Source of the DNA: Hemileia vastatrix
Taxonomy: Eukaryota > Basidiomycota > Pucciniomycetes > Pucciniales > Zaghouaniaceae
Reading direction: 5' to 3'
Assembly: GCA_030280995.1 (NCBI GenBank)
Contig: JASXTE010000017.1
Location: 13,444,498-13,508,497, forward strand
Length of the DNA: 64,000 nucleotides
This document shows positions 1 through 10,419 of this stretch, piece after piece. Each line of letters starts with the position of its first letter. Position 1 is the first letter of the stretch. The notes under the pieces are model-generated. The model did no database searches. It worked only from the letters and a program-made list of their open reading frames with translations, and was not told the DNA's origin. The translations under genes and the position numbers were made by a program.

Positions 1-3000
1 AAAGATGGCAGTGATGATGAAGATGTGGAATTGGGGAAATGTTGTGGAGTGGTAAGATTGGGGTCTAAAAGTAAGTCCTCCCAATGGTGCACCGCTAGGG
101 TTTCTTCTACACCTTTCAAAAACATTACCTGGGCCACACATGTGAGCAATGGGGAAACCCTTGGTTTTGGTTCCAGGTCTGGTGGTGAAGACGTCCTGAA
201 GATCCCCCAAGTGGACGGTGGAGCCACAAAGTACAAGAAGGTAGCGCAGAAGATTAGGCCTGTCAATGAGCCTATGCCTGTAAGTTTGAATCTTCCTTTG
301 AAGAGGCCTTCGTTATCAAGAGTTCCGTACTGTACTCCTCTGGTGAAGAATCTTCCTGATTTTGTGGAAAGTGCTTGGGTGACTGTGAAAAGGTTTAAAG
401 TTGTTAAGTTTGGTCCTGATGGGTGGTTGTCTTATGAGGAAAAGAAGTTGTTGTTGCATGTTATTGTGCTCGGGGAGAAAGCGGTGGCATTTGTAAAAGA
501 GGAAAGGGGTGTGTTGAGACACTCTAATGGGGAACCTTACTTGATTCCTATGGTTTGTCATGAGCCTTGTAAAATCAAACCTATTCCAATTCCATCTGCT
601 ATTAGGAATGATTTTGAGGAGTTTGTTAGGGAAAGAGTTAGGACAGGATTGTATGAACAATCAACTTCTAGTTACTCAAGTCCGGTTTTCTGTGTTAAGA
701 AACAGAATGGGAAGTTTAGGGTGGTGCATGATCTTAGGGCCTTGAATAGAGTCACTATCAAGGATGCGGGGATGCCGTTAAGTGCGGAGGACTTTGTGGA
801 AGCTTTTGCTGGAAGGGTGTGTTATAGTTTGGGTGATATTATGGGTGGTTATGATGAAAGGGAACTTCACACTGATTCATGGCCACTCACAACATTTGAG
901 ACTCCTCTGGGAAGATTTAAGCTCACTAGGTTGCCTCAAGGAGCTACTAACTCAGTAGCAGTATATCAAGCTCAAATGGCTTGGATTTTACAGGATGAGG
1001 TTCCTACTCATGCTGGTATTTTTATTAATGATGGTGGAATCAAAGGACCCTCCACTGACTATGGAAGTCAGGTGCTAAAGGAGAACCCAGGAATAAGGAG
1101 ATTTGTTTGGGAATATGCAATTACTCTAGAGAGAGTATTGTTTAGGATTGAAGAGGCTGGTTTGACCATTTCTGGGTCAAAGTTTTGTTTTTGTGTTCCT
1201 CCTCTGGAAATTATGGGTCATGTAGTATGTAAGGAGAGAAGTATTATGGCAAAGAAGCAAGTTAATAAAATTCAGTCATGGCCAAGGCCCAAAAATACTA
1301 CTAAAGTTAGGGGATTTTTGGGAGTTTGTGTGTATGTCAGGATTTTTATTAAAGATTTTTCTTTGTTGGCATCACCCTTGAGAAGGTTGACCAGGAAAGA
1401 TGCAGAGTGTGAAGAGGCTTTTCAGAAATTGAAGAAGGTGGTAGGTGAAGATATTATTCTTCACAAGTTGGATTATGGAAGGGAAGCTGGAAAAATTTAT
1501 CAGGCAGTGGACTCAAGCTATATTTCTTCTGGTGCTTTTTTGTCTCAGGAAAAAAAAGCTGGGAAGGTCAGGTGAGTAAGGTATGAGTCTGTTGTTTTTA
1601 ATGAGGTTGAATCCAGGTATTCTCAGCCAAAGTTTGAATTGTGTGGTGTAGCAAAAATTTTGAAGAAGCTACAAACCATTTTGTGAGGGCAGAATTTTGA
1701 GCTGCAGGTAGATGCTAAATCTCTGGTTTAAATGATAAACACACCTAGTCTTCCAAATGCTCCAATGACTAGGTGGGTGGCATTTATTCAACATTCTTCT
1801 TTTGACCTGGTGCATAAGCCAGGTAAGACTTTTACGATGCCAGATGGATTATCAAGAAGACCACGCACACATGAAGATTCTGACTCTGAAGAATTCAATG
1901 AAGATGTTCCAGTGGTTAGGGCCAGCACAAAGGGTGCTGAAGATTTTTCTCTCTTCCCCCATGAGGCTAAACTGGATGATCATTCTTTCCTCCCCCATGA
2001 GGCTAAACTGTATGATTGTTCTTTCCTCCCCCAAGAGGCTAAACTGGATGATTTTTCTTGCCTCCACCAAGAGGTTAATCTGGATGGTTCTGATCTTGAT
2101 TCTGATGATCAGGATGTATTTTTTGATGAAGATAGGGCTTTTGTTTGGGATGGCTCAAAATTGGAGAATGGTGTTTTTGTTGGTGAACTGGACTCTTTTG
2201 AGATTCAGTGGAAGAAAAAGGAGGTGCCGAAGCTTAGGGATTAGTGTCCTGGATGGCCGGTTGTGTTGCTCATGTGTACACTGGAGATTTTGATGACAGG
2301 TTTGTACCTTTTGATATTGTTTTGTTGAATTTTGAAGATGAGACCTGGGGTCAGATTGAGTTTTATTTTACTATGGTAGAATATCCGTTAACCTTAGAGA
2401 GGCCAGATACTTGTGATGATGATACTTGGGTGGCAATCAAGAAGAAGAGTCCTGGATTTTATGTGTTAGGAAGGAGGTTGATGAGGAGGAGACATCCAAA
2501 TCCTCAAGTGGTGGTGACTCAGAAGAAGGGTCAAGAATTGGTTTTGAAGTCTTTTCATGAAGACCTTGGTCATAGAGGCTTTGGGGAGGCTTATAGGAGA
2601 GTAGCAGATAGATTTTGGTGGCCAGGTATGAAGTTGGCTGTACAGGGTTGGGTTCAATCTTGTTAAGAATTTCAAAGAAGAAGTCAATTGAAACCTAAAG
2701 ACGTTAGCCATGCTACTGGTGAAACAACTGTGTTTGGAAGAGTCAGTTTGGATTCTGTCCATATCAAAGAGGGAAGGTATAAATACTTGATTGTTTCCAG
2801 GGATGATTTGTCTGGTTGGGTTGAGGCAGTGCCTCTGGTGAATTTGACTGCCAAAAACGTGTCAGAATTTTTGAAGAAAGAATGGGTGTTTAGGTATGGG
2901 TTGATGAAGTTGGTGACTGTTGATTGTGGGCCAGAGTGTGGAGCTTAATTCAAAAAAGCTGTGGTAAGTATTGGTTCTAATGTCAGAGTGGCTACACCTT

Positions 3001-3617
3001 ATTATCCTGAAGCTGAAGGCATGGTTGAAAGAGGCCATAAAGTTATCAAAAATGCTTCGGTGAAAATGTGTGGAGATATTGCTAGAAAATGGAGGCACTA
3101 TTTACCCATGGTGTTATTTGCTGATAGGGTCACTGTGAAAAGGAAAACTGTCTATTCCCCTTATGAATTAATTTTTGGGCAGAAAGCTGTTCTACCGGTG
3201 GAATTGGAAGTAGTCTCTTATCTTGGGATAGATTGGGATGATATATTCTCAACAGAATATTTGCTCTGGGCCAGGATGTAACAGTTGGAATGTATAGAGG
3301 AATTTCAAGAGAAGGCATACTCTAGAATGATGAAGATCAGAAATCAATAAGTCAGATACTGGGACAAGAAGTTGGATCATAGACTCAGGAATCCCTTGAA
3401 ACCTGGTTGTTTGGTGTTGGTGTATAATAGAATTTTGGAGAGTCAGTGGGGGAAGATGTTTGCTGACAGATTGAATTGACCTTACAGAGTCAGATCTCAG
3501 GTGTCTGGAGGTTTCTATGTTTTGGAAGAGTTTGATGGCGCAGTCTTAAAGAAGAGAGTGGCTGCAGATCAGATGAAGAGATTTTATCCTAGAGGCACAA
3601 AAAGTGAAGAAGATTGA
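1..3617 (+). pseudogene. Gypsy-1 pol (RT, RNase H, integrase), inactivated
   Basis: This is a Ty3/gypsy polyprotein fragment. RT begins near 680 (VVHDLRALNRV) and includes GDIMGGYDERELH, LPQGATNS and, at 1,021-1,038, IFINDGG where an IFIDDGG-like catalytic motif is expected, so one aspartate is lost. RNase H-like sequence (AVDSSYISSGAFLS) is near 1,505. The integrase has an H/H...C zinc-binding region at about 2,545-2,665 and a core with D (LDSVH, ~2,749), D (VDCGPE, ~2,919) and E (AEGMVERGH, ~3,013). One reading frame holds from 25 to about 2,240 with stops at 1,573, 1,684 and 1,729. A single net frame change near 2,240 leads to a second frame that continues to the terminal TGA at 3,615, with stops at 2,664, 2,946 and 3,279 among others. 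It is a dead copy. Gypsy-2 is its closest relative here. Confidence 0.88.
1948..2091 (+). repeat. 36-bp coding minisatellite (4 units) between RNase H and integrase
   Basis: Four consecutive 12-codon units translate as SLFPHEAKLDDH, SFLPHEAKLYDC, SFLPQEAKLDDF and SCLHQEVNLDGS. They lie in the acidic linker between RNase H and integrase. Gypsy-2 has only about one recognisable unit (LTHEVKPEG) at the same place, so the expansion is specific to this copy or lineage. The period is a multiple of three, so the reading frame is kept. Confidence 0.85.
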
Positions 3618-3751
3618 ATCCGCAATGAGGGTAAACTATGGACCATTCATTAATTTTGGATTTTGGTGATGCTGTGTATCTGTTTAGTTGCAAACTCTTT
3701 GTTAGAAGGTACCCATGAATGGGGCTTCTAGATTTTGCTTTGGCAAGTGTG

Positions 3752-3792
3752 GGGGTGACTGATGGGCTGGCTGCTCTATCAACAGTTACCCC
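3752..3792 (+). other. Hairpin H1, copy a (Gypsy-1)
   Basis: GGGGTGACTG at the left pairs with CAGTTACCCC at the right, with one G-T wobble, around a loop of about 21 nt (ATGGGCTGGCTGCTC core). It overlaps the presumed polypurine tract/LTR junction. Confidence 0.7.
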
Positions 3793-4012
3793 AGATAATC
3801 TGTTTCCAACCCCTTCTCTTAATTTGGTTGAACCCTAGTATTGGTTTTTCTTCACAGGTTTTTTAGTCCTCTATGACTTTAAACTGGAAATTCTTTTTGT
3901 CCTCTAGTGCCAGACTCTTCACACTTCTTGATTTTGGTTTAATTTGTTGGACTTTATGTCTTTGTTAGAAGGTACCAAGGAGGGGCTTCTAGATTTTATT
4001 TTGGCAAGTGTG

Positions 4013-4054
4013 GGGGTAACTGATGAGCTGCCTTCTCTGTAGAACAGTTACCCC
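4013..4054 (+). other. Hairpin H1, copy b (Gypsy-1)
   Basis: GGGGTAACTG and CAGTTACCCC form a perfect 10-bp inverted repeat around a ~22-nt loop. It is the second copy, within the 263-bp duplication. Confidence 0.75.
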
Positions 4055-4186
4055 ATAATGTTTGTTTCAAATATTTTGTTGTCTTAGTTGAATCCTAGTT
4101 CTGGTTTTTGTTATTCAGGTTTGAAGTCCACTATGACTTTAAACTGGCTTACTGGTTCAAGACGGACTTCTTTGGTTTTGGTGGTG

Positions 4187-4242
4187 GATCACTGGTGGTC
4201 TCCCATCATTTTTACTTATTGGAGGGAGCCCACCCAGTGATC
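4187..4242 (+). other. Hairpin H2 (Gypsy-1)
   Basis: GATCACTGGTGGTCTCCC pairs with GGGAGCCCACCCAGTGATC, giving about 18 pairs with one bulge and one wobble around an AT-rich loop. The Gypsy-2 equivalent is at 51,353-51,410. Confidence 0.75.
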
Positions 4243-4435
4243 ATTTCCTTGGACTGGACTTTCTATGGAGCTGGATTTTTTTTCTTTTTTTTTCTTTAAT
4301 TTTTGTGTCTATGGTTGTGTTAGATGGTAGCTTTAGATTATTTTCTTTTTTTTCTCTTTTTTTTATTTTAATTTTTTTATGGGAGTTATTAGGATATAAA
4401 GCATGAAAAATCAAAAAATTATAATTATGGTGTCA

Positions 4436-4460
4436 CCACATCAGGGTCACCTGGATGTGG
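4436..4460 (+). other. Hairpin H3, copy a (Gypsy-1)
   Basis: CCACATCAGG and CCTGGATGTGG form a short stem with one bulged base and a 4-nt loop. TCATCAATTTTCCGGG follows shortly after and recurs near the other H3 copies. Confidence 0.65.
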
Positions 4461-4595
4461 GCAAGCATTGGTTGGGAAAGGCTCATCAATTTTCCGGGAA
4501 ATGCTATTTTATTTCCTTTTCTTATTATTCTCTCAATTTCTATTTATTTCATCTTTTTTTATTTCAATTCATTTAAAAATTATTGAAAAGTGTAT

Positions 4596-4621
4596 CCGCA
4601 TCAAGGTGCACTTGGATGTGG
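4596..4621 (+). other. Hairpin H3, copy b (Gypsy-1)
   Basis: CCGCATCAAG and CTTGGATGTGG form the same stem as copy a. The inner G-C pairs are replaced by A-T pairs (AGG/CCT becomes AAG/CTT), which keeps pairing. Confidence 0.65.
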
Positions 4622-4680
4622 GTAAGGTATCAGGGGATCAGCTCATCAATTGGAAGGGGGATACCATTAGTATTTATTAG

Positions 4681-4963
4681 TTATCACATTCTATTATTAT
4701 TATTCATTTCATTTTATTTTTTTTCATCTCTCATATTTTTTGGTTAATTTTGTTATTTATTTTCAAGATTTTTTTAGTATGTTAATAGTTTAAAATAAAA
4801 ATAAAAATAAAGTAATAAAATAAAAATAAATAAAATAAATAATTAAAATTAAAATTAAAATAAAAATAAAATAAATAAAAAAATAAAACAAATATTTTTT
4901 ATATATATCTGTTAATTATTATTGTTCTCTCTATTTAGTGAATTATTAATTTCTTTTTTTATT
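4681..4963. repeat. AT-rich low-complexity tract (AAAATAAAT-like)
   Basis: This is a run of A/T-only microsatellite-like sequence (AAAATAAAATAAAT variants) without coding potential. A matching tract lies at the equivalent place in Gypsy-2 (51,560-51,870). Confidence 0.85.
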
Positions 4964-5404
4964 TTAGTGTCTGTAAGAAGAATCCTCTGGCGGTTGGTAT
5001 GAATTATGGTGGAGTTTTTGCTTTTTGTTACGATTGGAAGAAGAACTGTGTTCTTTGTGGTGTAGGAAGCTGGAAAGAGTATATGGATTGTAATGGTAAG
5101 GGACCGGATTGGAAGGTAATTTTTGGGAAGAAATGGAATAAGCGGGGATAGAGTGTTGGAAGGTGTTATTGATTATTCTAGACATATGCTAGTGGTCATC
5201 AAGGAGCTGTTTTCTCAGATTCTTTTCAAAGTCATTCAATGGACTTTGGAGGGCAAAGGCCTTAAGAATGTTTGAACACATCATGCTTAGGTGGTGTTTC
5301 ATGTCGGCATAATCCAGTGTTAAGGTAGTTTCTAGAGGTTAGCCAATCCCAATTGTAGTTTCAGGATGTGGGGTTCCAACTACACAGAAGAATTAGATAA
5401 GTAA

Positions 5405-6519
5405 TTATTCCCTGTTAAAGAAATTGGATTTAGTAATTTGGTATTTACAGATTGGAAGTACATCAAATTTGTAAGCGGCCAGGATTTGAGCTGTTGAAGA
5501 AAGCTGAATGGATGTTGAAGGATGATCAAACAGATAGAGGTATGGATTCTCATGATAATTCTCTAAATGGTCTTGAGAAGATGAAGGAGAAGAAGGACGT
5601 TCCTGTGGCCTGGTTGGAGCAGCAGGGCTGCTGATGTTGTTGTGGATATTATTATTGCTTGTCCCAGTTGGGTTGGACACTGGTGGTAGAGAACCAGGGT
5701 TGTTGAATGAAGGATCAGGTGAAGGTGACCTGGAAGCTGTTTGTAATTTTCTGGATGAAGATCTAGAAGAAAGAGAACCATCAGAGGAATAATTGGCTGC
5801 CAGAGGAGAGGTGTAGTTAGTTCTTCTTAAAGTAACCAGAGATTTTTGTTTGGAAGCAGAGTTTCATGCTCTGGTGTTTTTAGAAGGTCCTCTGGCTGGT
5901 TTTCTAGAGTTGTTGGAATTTTTGGGGTTGTCTGGGGAAGAAATTTTGTGTGTATGCATTGCTTTGGGAGCACTAGGAGGTGGTTGCGTAGAGTTGTTGG
6001 TGTTTAATGGTGTATATTGGCTGTTATCTGGCTAAATTTGGGAGGTTTGAGCCTGATTTTCACTTTCTGGCAAGGTGGGAGGGCCCCCTGGACGCAGTCT
6101 AGCAGCCTGGGAGCAGATTTTGAAGCTGATTTAGCCAAATTTTCTGAGATGAAAGCAGATTCTTGAGAAGATAAATCTGGTCTTTTAAAGAGTGATTTGG
6201 GAATAGAGCGGTGTGATCTTCTTGAAGGAGCAAAAGATAAAAAAGAGGAAGCAGGTCCAAGTTCTGGTTACCTGGTAGGAGATCTGGAAATATATTTGTG
6301 TGAAGGTGAAGGCGGAGGTACTGGATAGTTGGGGTCTCTGTCACATCTTTTCTTTTCAGAGTTGCAAGAATCACAGGCTTTGCTATAGAATTTTGCCTGA
6401 GAAGTAAGAAGAGTGAAAGTGCAAGTCCTGCACATGTGGATGCACTGTTTACAAGCATAGTCTTTTGGAGCAGTGAAGCAAGGAAGGTCTGATGGGTCAA
6501 AGTCTGGGGATTCAGCCAT
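5405..6519 (-). pseudogene. Cys-cluster, Ser/Pro-rich protein gene (copy 1), decayed
   Basis: Read on the minus strand from ATG at 6,519. The N-terminus has two Cys groups, ACKQCIHMCRTCTF and ACDSCNSEKKRCDRDP; the second is CX2CX6C and resembles half of a fungal Zn-binding cluster. An in-frame TAA follows at about 6,270. The same frame then continues as Ser/Pro/Arg-rich sequence (SRRSHRSIPKSLFKRP) to about 6,030. A second frame carries on with Asn/Ser/Pro-rich sequence and one more stop, down to the stop at 5,405 (ending near LPICKYQITKSNFFNRE). About 370 codons in total. The TAA sits in GGTAACC, so a spliced intron there is an alternative to a nonsense mutation. A further minus-strand ORF (4,964-5,185) may be a downstream exon. 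The family is not one I can name. A nucleic-acid-binding role is inferred from the Cys cluster only. Confidence 0.55.
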
Positions 6520-6659
6520 GATCTGTGAAAAAAAAATAATGAGAAGAAAAGAGATAAATAAAAATTTTATCAGTGATGTGTATATAATGAAGAAAGAGTG
6601 GAAGTTCAGCAGGTTGGCTGTGGAGCACTGTGCATGAAGGTGGCTCCGCCTTTTATATG

Positions 6660-7290
6660 CAAAATGTGTTGGTCTGTCAAGACTTTAAACTGAACACTGG
6701 TAATCCTCCAAGAATTTAAACTGGCTGATTACAATTTTATTTCAAGAATTTGAATCCTCTATGGGCTCTGTAGTCCGTCAAGACTTTAAACTGAACACTG
6801 GAAGTCCTCCAAGACTTAAAACTGGATGGTTATTTAAAGATTGCTTCAATATTTTTATTTTTTATTACTTCTGAGGATCTGCAATCCATCAAGACTTTAA
6901 ACTGAGAAATGGTACAGTCCCCCAAGACTATAAACTGAGGATGGTTGTTGGTTGAGTCTTTCAGGACTATAAACTGATAATGTGGAGTTGGTGTGATTCT
7001 GGAAGAGGGCATCCAAGGGGGAGTCTCTGAAATTTGTTAAGGCAAGTGTGGGGGTAACTGATGGGCTGGCTGCTCTGTAGAACAGTTAACCCAGAATGTT
7101 AGTTTTTTTCTTTGGTCTTTGATGTTTTGATTTCTAGTTCTGCCTTTTTGATTCAGGTTTGGTGTCCCCCAAGACTATAAACTGAGGGTTTTTGAGTCCT
7201 CCAAGACTATAAAATGAGTGCTGTTAGTCCCCCAAGACATAAAACTGATGATAAGTCCCCCAAGACTTTAAAATGAGGAGTTTTTTATTG
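6660..7290 (+). repeat. Dispersed motif array 1: AGTCCNCCAAGACTTTAAACTGG-like
   Basis: At least ten copies of a ~22-bp motif, consensus AGTCCTCCAAGACTTTAAAC followed by TGG or TGA, are irregularly spaced here (near 6,680, 6,703, 6,771, 6,807, 6,886, 6,927, 6,955, 7,163, 7,195, 7,227 and 7,254). Single copies sit at about 3,865 and 4,127. The same motif is arrayed at 51,931-52,180 in the Gypsy-2 3' region. Interval sequence between copies is not conserved. Hairpin H1 copy c lies inside this block. No coding gene is seen here. Confidence 0.8.
7051..7092 (+). other. Hairpin H1, copy c
   Basis: GGGGTAACTG and CAGTTAACCC pair with one mismatch around the same ATGGGCTGGCTGCTC loop as the other copies. 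It is preceded by GGCAAGTGTGG, as in Gypsy-1. It marks a third polypurine-tract/LTR-like junction, probably from another partial copy of the family. Confidence 0.7.
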
Positions 7291-7326
7291 TTTATTTCTA
7301 AATTAAGATTTTCAGGCAAGAAGCAA

Positions 7327-8215
7327 TTACAGAAAAGAATCAAGAGATGTAACAAAATGCTCAGCATTGGCTTTGAACTGGTGGATGAGGTTCTTCCTTT
7401 TCTCAAGGTCCTGTGGGTTCCTGGCAGGAGTGGATTGGAAGTAATCTAGGATGAGATGCTTCTGTTGAGAAGAATGTTGTTGGAAGTTGTTTTTGATGGT
7501 GGGCTATGGATTAGATGGGGGTTCTTCAATAGTTTCCACATTGTCATCATCACTGTCTGTATTGGAATGAACTGGAAATTTGTCAGATTGAATTTCAGTA
7601 TGAAGAAGTATTGGGCTTACCATTAGAAGGACCAGGGATGGAAGAGCTAGTGTTTGTAGTGGGGTTGGCACTCTTTTTTATAGGGTGTAATTTGTTGAAC
7701 AGTTTGGGGAACAGGATGGATGGTTTGGATCTTTTGGTGCTGGTGGAAGTAGGATCAGGTTGTGGAGAAGAAGAAGATATTGAAGAGGACAATGGACCAG
7801 GTCTGAAACAAGTCTTTTTCCTATAGTGACAGGCATCACAAGAGGTTCTGTAGGGATGAGCTGGAGGTGTTATGGTACAGATGAGATTGTTGTCAATGCA
7901 GTATTGGCAAGGACCCATTTCACACCACACAATATGGGGGGCGGACTTGCTAGCAAGTCCGCAACCTTGGACCCAAACTCACCATAGATTGAACACACAT
8001 TGAGCTATTGATAAAGGAACCATACAATCAGGGATGAACACCACTCAGCAGAACAGTTTTAGGTGGGTGTTCAAGTAGAGTTCAGTATGGGTTCAGTCTG
8101 AGTTCAGTCTGAGTTCCATCTGAGTTCCATCTGAGTTCAGGTTGAGGACTTGCTAGCAAGTCCACCCCCTATATTGCGTAGTGTCAGTAGCAGATTTGGA
8201 GAGGAAGCTGAACAT
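7327..8215 (-). pseudogene. Cys-cluster protein gene (copy 2), split by a MITE
   Basis: Minus strand, ATG at 8,215. Thirty-two bases of coding sequence (MFSFLSKSAT) run into a MITE at 8,183. Beyond the MITE and one TCA duplicate the frame resumes without loss as EMGPCQYCIDNNLIC and RTSCDACHYRKKTCFRPGP (CX2CX6C twice), followed by a Ser/Pro/Lys-rich stretch. A GTAAGC donor at 7,620 and a TTCCAG acceptor at 7,572 define a 49-nt intron that keeps phase. The second exon is acidic (TDSDDDNVETIEEPPSNP), has one in-frame TAG, then NNFQQHSSQQKHLILDYF and a Lys/His-rich helix ending at a TAA at 7,327. The intact form would be about 190 residues. It shares the double Cys cluster with copy 1 but is otherwise distinct. 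Function unknown; it may bind nucleic acid. Confidence 0.65.
7923..8183. mobile_element. CACTA-type MITE, copy 1 (261 bp, TSD TCA)
   Basis: The left end CACCACACAATATGGGGGG and the right end (read inward) CACTACGCAATATAGGGGG are terminal inverted repeats of about 37 bp. Each contains the perfect palindrome GGACTTGCTAGCAAGTCC (7,943-7,960 and 8,146-8,163). TCA flanks both sides (7,920-7,922 and 8,184-8,186). A 3-bp duplication plus CACTA-like ends point to the CACTA (EnSpm/CMC) superfamily. The interior has short tandem GAGTTCAGTCT/GAGTTCCATCT repeats and no ORF. A second copy lies at 39,633-39,860. Confidence 0.92.
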
Positions 8216-8265
8216 GGTAGTTGTGATGTAGGAGAATGTGGACATTCTCTATTTGAGGGAGGATG

Positions 8266-9365
8266 TGGTCTTCCAACATTGGCAGAGCCCTTTGTTGGTC
8301 TGTTTGACGTTGTTTTGATATATCTAAAATGGCATTGTTTAATAATTGGGTGTTTTTCTAAAATTATTCAGCAAATATTGGGACGGTGGGGATGTAAGTA
8401 TTACCATTGTATAGCCCCAGATTTTCTCTATATTATATGTCTTGATGACATTTTTCATATTCTAAGTATTTAAGGGATTATTTCTCATTTTTCATTTTAA
8501 AAGATTGCTGTTTAATTTTGTTTTTTATGTTTTACGGGCTAACCTTAAGTCTTAGGGTTAAGTGCTTAGTACCATTAGAATGGGCTAAATTTTCTCTATG
8601 TTTTATTTCCCAATGTTGTTATAGCTTAATTATGTGTTTTAAAGGTTTTAGTAGTTGTAGTAAATTTTTCTAAGTATTTTGGGTATTTTTGGAGGTTTTT
8701 GGTGGTTTTCTGGCTTCAGGGTGGTCCTGCCACCTTAGGCGGGCCTCCCAATATTGGGCGGACTGCCCGCCTCAGTGCCAGAAGGCTGGGAAGCATTTCT
8801 AGAGGGGTTTATGCAATTTGGCTTTCAGTAACGCCAAAATCGTTGGTTTGCATGGGCTCTTAGATAGTGGTCTGTGTGTATATAGTGAATAAGACAGTTT
8901 GGGGCAAACTTAATTATCATACAACCATCCGGAGGTGATATCCTTGTCCCTAATTTAGTTTTCACTGTTTTCTGGCCACAATTGGCTGTGTTTGTTGCAA
9001 GGTTAGTTCTTCATTTAACTCAACTTTGGCAACTGTTTTCTCTGGTGTAGTCTTGCAAGCTATATCAAGTATTATTGCTGTCTCTGGTGTGGATTTGCAA
9101 CCTACATCAAGTATCATTGCTTTCTCTGGTGTGGACATTGGTCTACATTTCAGTTCTTTGGTTTGGTATTCTGTCTGGAGACTACTTTCTTGGATGATCA
9201 GGCAGTCAAGTGTATTGGAAAAGGGGCTTTAAAACAATAGGAACCAATTTACTGTAGCAGGTAAATCTCACTTATATTTTTCAAAAGGGACAGGGGATTT
9301 TCTCTCTGGTTTTTCTCCAACTCCCTTGGTCAAGGCCTATAGCTAGTACTATAGGATTGGCTACA
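8266..9365. repeat. Repeat X, related in inverted orientation to Y
   Basis: Most of this block is the reverse complement of 35,956-37,060: the CCAACATTGGCAGAG segment, GGGCTAACCTTAAG, GACAGTTTGGGGCAAACTT and CTATAGTACTAGCTATAGG all match with scattered differences. The right end reads CTATAGGATTGGCTACA, matching the terminal sequence of Y, so 9,365 is probably a true element end. The left boundary is only where similarity fades. It may be an LTR or a TIR element; no coding region is seen. Confidence 0.7.
9039..9136 (+). repeat. 42-bp tandem repeat inside X
   Basis: TCTCTGGTGTAG or TCTCTGGTGTGG recurs at 9,039, 9,081 and 9,123, a period of 42 bp, with CAAGTATTATTGCTG-like sequence between. 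Y has only one unit, so the repeat number differs between copies. Confidence 0.8.
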
Positions 9366-9725
9366 CCAAAAGAACTGTAACTTTCTCTTGATACTAAGTT
9401 TCAGGATTTTAAAGGGGTGCTGGAGGAAGAGGAGGAACTGGAATGCAATCCAACAGCTTGGAAAATATCCATTAAGATTTCAGCCAAGGTCCAGTCCTCA
9501 AATCAAACAAAAAGCCTCAAGTAAATGGTCCCTGAAGCTTATTGGGAATTATAACCACTGTTTGAAGATGGAGAAGTCAATACCCTGAAGCCTCATTGAC
9601 TGTAAAAATTTGCCACTCATCTGATTCCAGGTGAAAAAGATCAATTGAGAAGCATAATCCCATTATCAACCCTAGAGTCAACAGCATTAAAAGAGATTAT
9701 CAATGAGAGTTTAAAGGATTGCTTT
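9366..9725 (+). pseudogene. Chromovirus pol, fragment just upstream of RT
   Basis: This is a decayed Ty3/gypsy pol segment. Reading to the end gives ISLIPGEKD-like remnants, then IIPLSTLESTALKEIINES and LKDCF, stopping at 9,725 where element A begins. The sequence matches the conserved stretch that precedes RT in chromoviruses. Its continuation is found 24 kb away at 33,890 in the same codon phase once A and one TTT are ignored. Upstream it abuts repeat X, and no gag or protease is recognisable. Confidence 0.75.
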
Positions 9726-10419
9726 CACCATGCAATATTTGGGGGGGAATTTCTAGCAAGTCCTCAACTTGAAGTTAGGTGAAAATCAGATGGAACTAAG
9801 ATTGAAGTAATACTGAGCTTTTGCTAGATGTATCACACAAACAATAATGGATCTATATTAAAAACATAGTGAAAGTGTGAGGATAACTGAATGGAAGCCA
9901 GAAAAAATCATTCCATGAGTCTACTCAATGCAAAGTATTTTTTGATGCAACTTATTTAAATAATGGTTTATTAATTTAAGTTGATCAATGTAGATCTATC
10001 AATAATATCACAATTCTTAAATACAATCACCACGGGAAATCTGGGGGTGAACTGCTAGCAGTTCCCTCTTTTTGAAACTATTAGGAATTTGTCAGGAAAC
10101 TGTTGGGAAACCATCCTGAAACTGTCAGAAAGATGTTTTTAAATCTGATGAAAAAACATTGAAAAAATAAACTGTCACAGATTGAATCCAGAACAATCCC
10201 TCCTTGAGCAGAGCTTAAGAACCACATTGAACATCAGTTAATCTCAGGTTTGGAAAAAGGTTGAACAACATCACTTAGCATACCTTAATATTCAAATATT
10301 AAACTTGAATATATGTTGCGTGTATGATATAAATGCATATGCATTTGAATTTGCATGGTGGATACTTATTGCATGCTAAAAATTAATGTGAATTGCCTAT
10401 CCAAAGTGTATGCATAATG

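Larger units (their letters stand above)
3697..4150 (+). repeat. Imperfect direct duplication in the Gypsy-1 3' region
   Basis: A block starting CTTTGTTAGAAGGTACC at 3,697 recurs at 3,960, a shift of 263 bp. Each block contains GGGGCTTCTAGATTTT, the presumptive polypurine tract, hairpin H1 and a copy of the CTTTAAACTGG motif. The element therefore has two adjacent candidate polypurine-tract/LTR junctions. Confidence 0.8.
1..4960 (+). mobile_element. Gypsy-1: decayed Ty3/gypsy retrotransposon, 5' end outside the window
   Basis: Reverse transcriptase, RNase H and integrase remnants are followed by a long non-coding 3' region with hairpins and AT-rich tracts. The same domain order and non-coding modules recur in Gypsy-2 (about 44-52.2 kb), so both belong to one family. 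The presumed polypurine tract is the stretch GTGTGGGGG at about 3,748 and again near 4,010. In this reading the 3' LTR would start at TGATGGGCTGG or TGATGAGCTG. The right border is unclear because other repeats follow directly; 4,960 is where a minus-strand ORF region begins. Confidence 0.8.

Noticed and set aside
4108..4680. Two plus-strand ORFs in the Gypsy-1 3' region
   Set aside because: They run through hairpins and homopolymers and are not conserved in Gypsy-2.
6272..6519. Typical fungal Zn2Cys6 transcription factor
   Set aside because: Spacing of the cysteines does not give the full six-Cys signature, so only 'Cys-cluster' is claimed.
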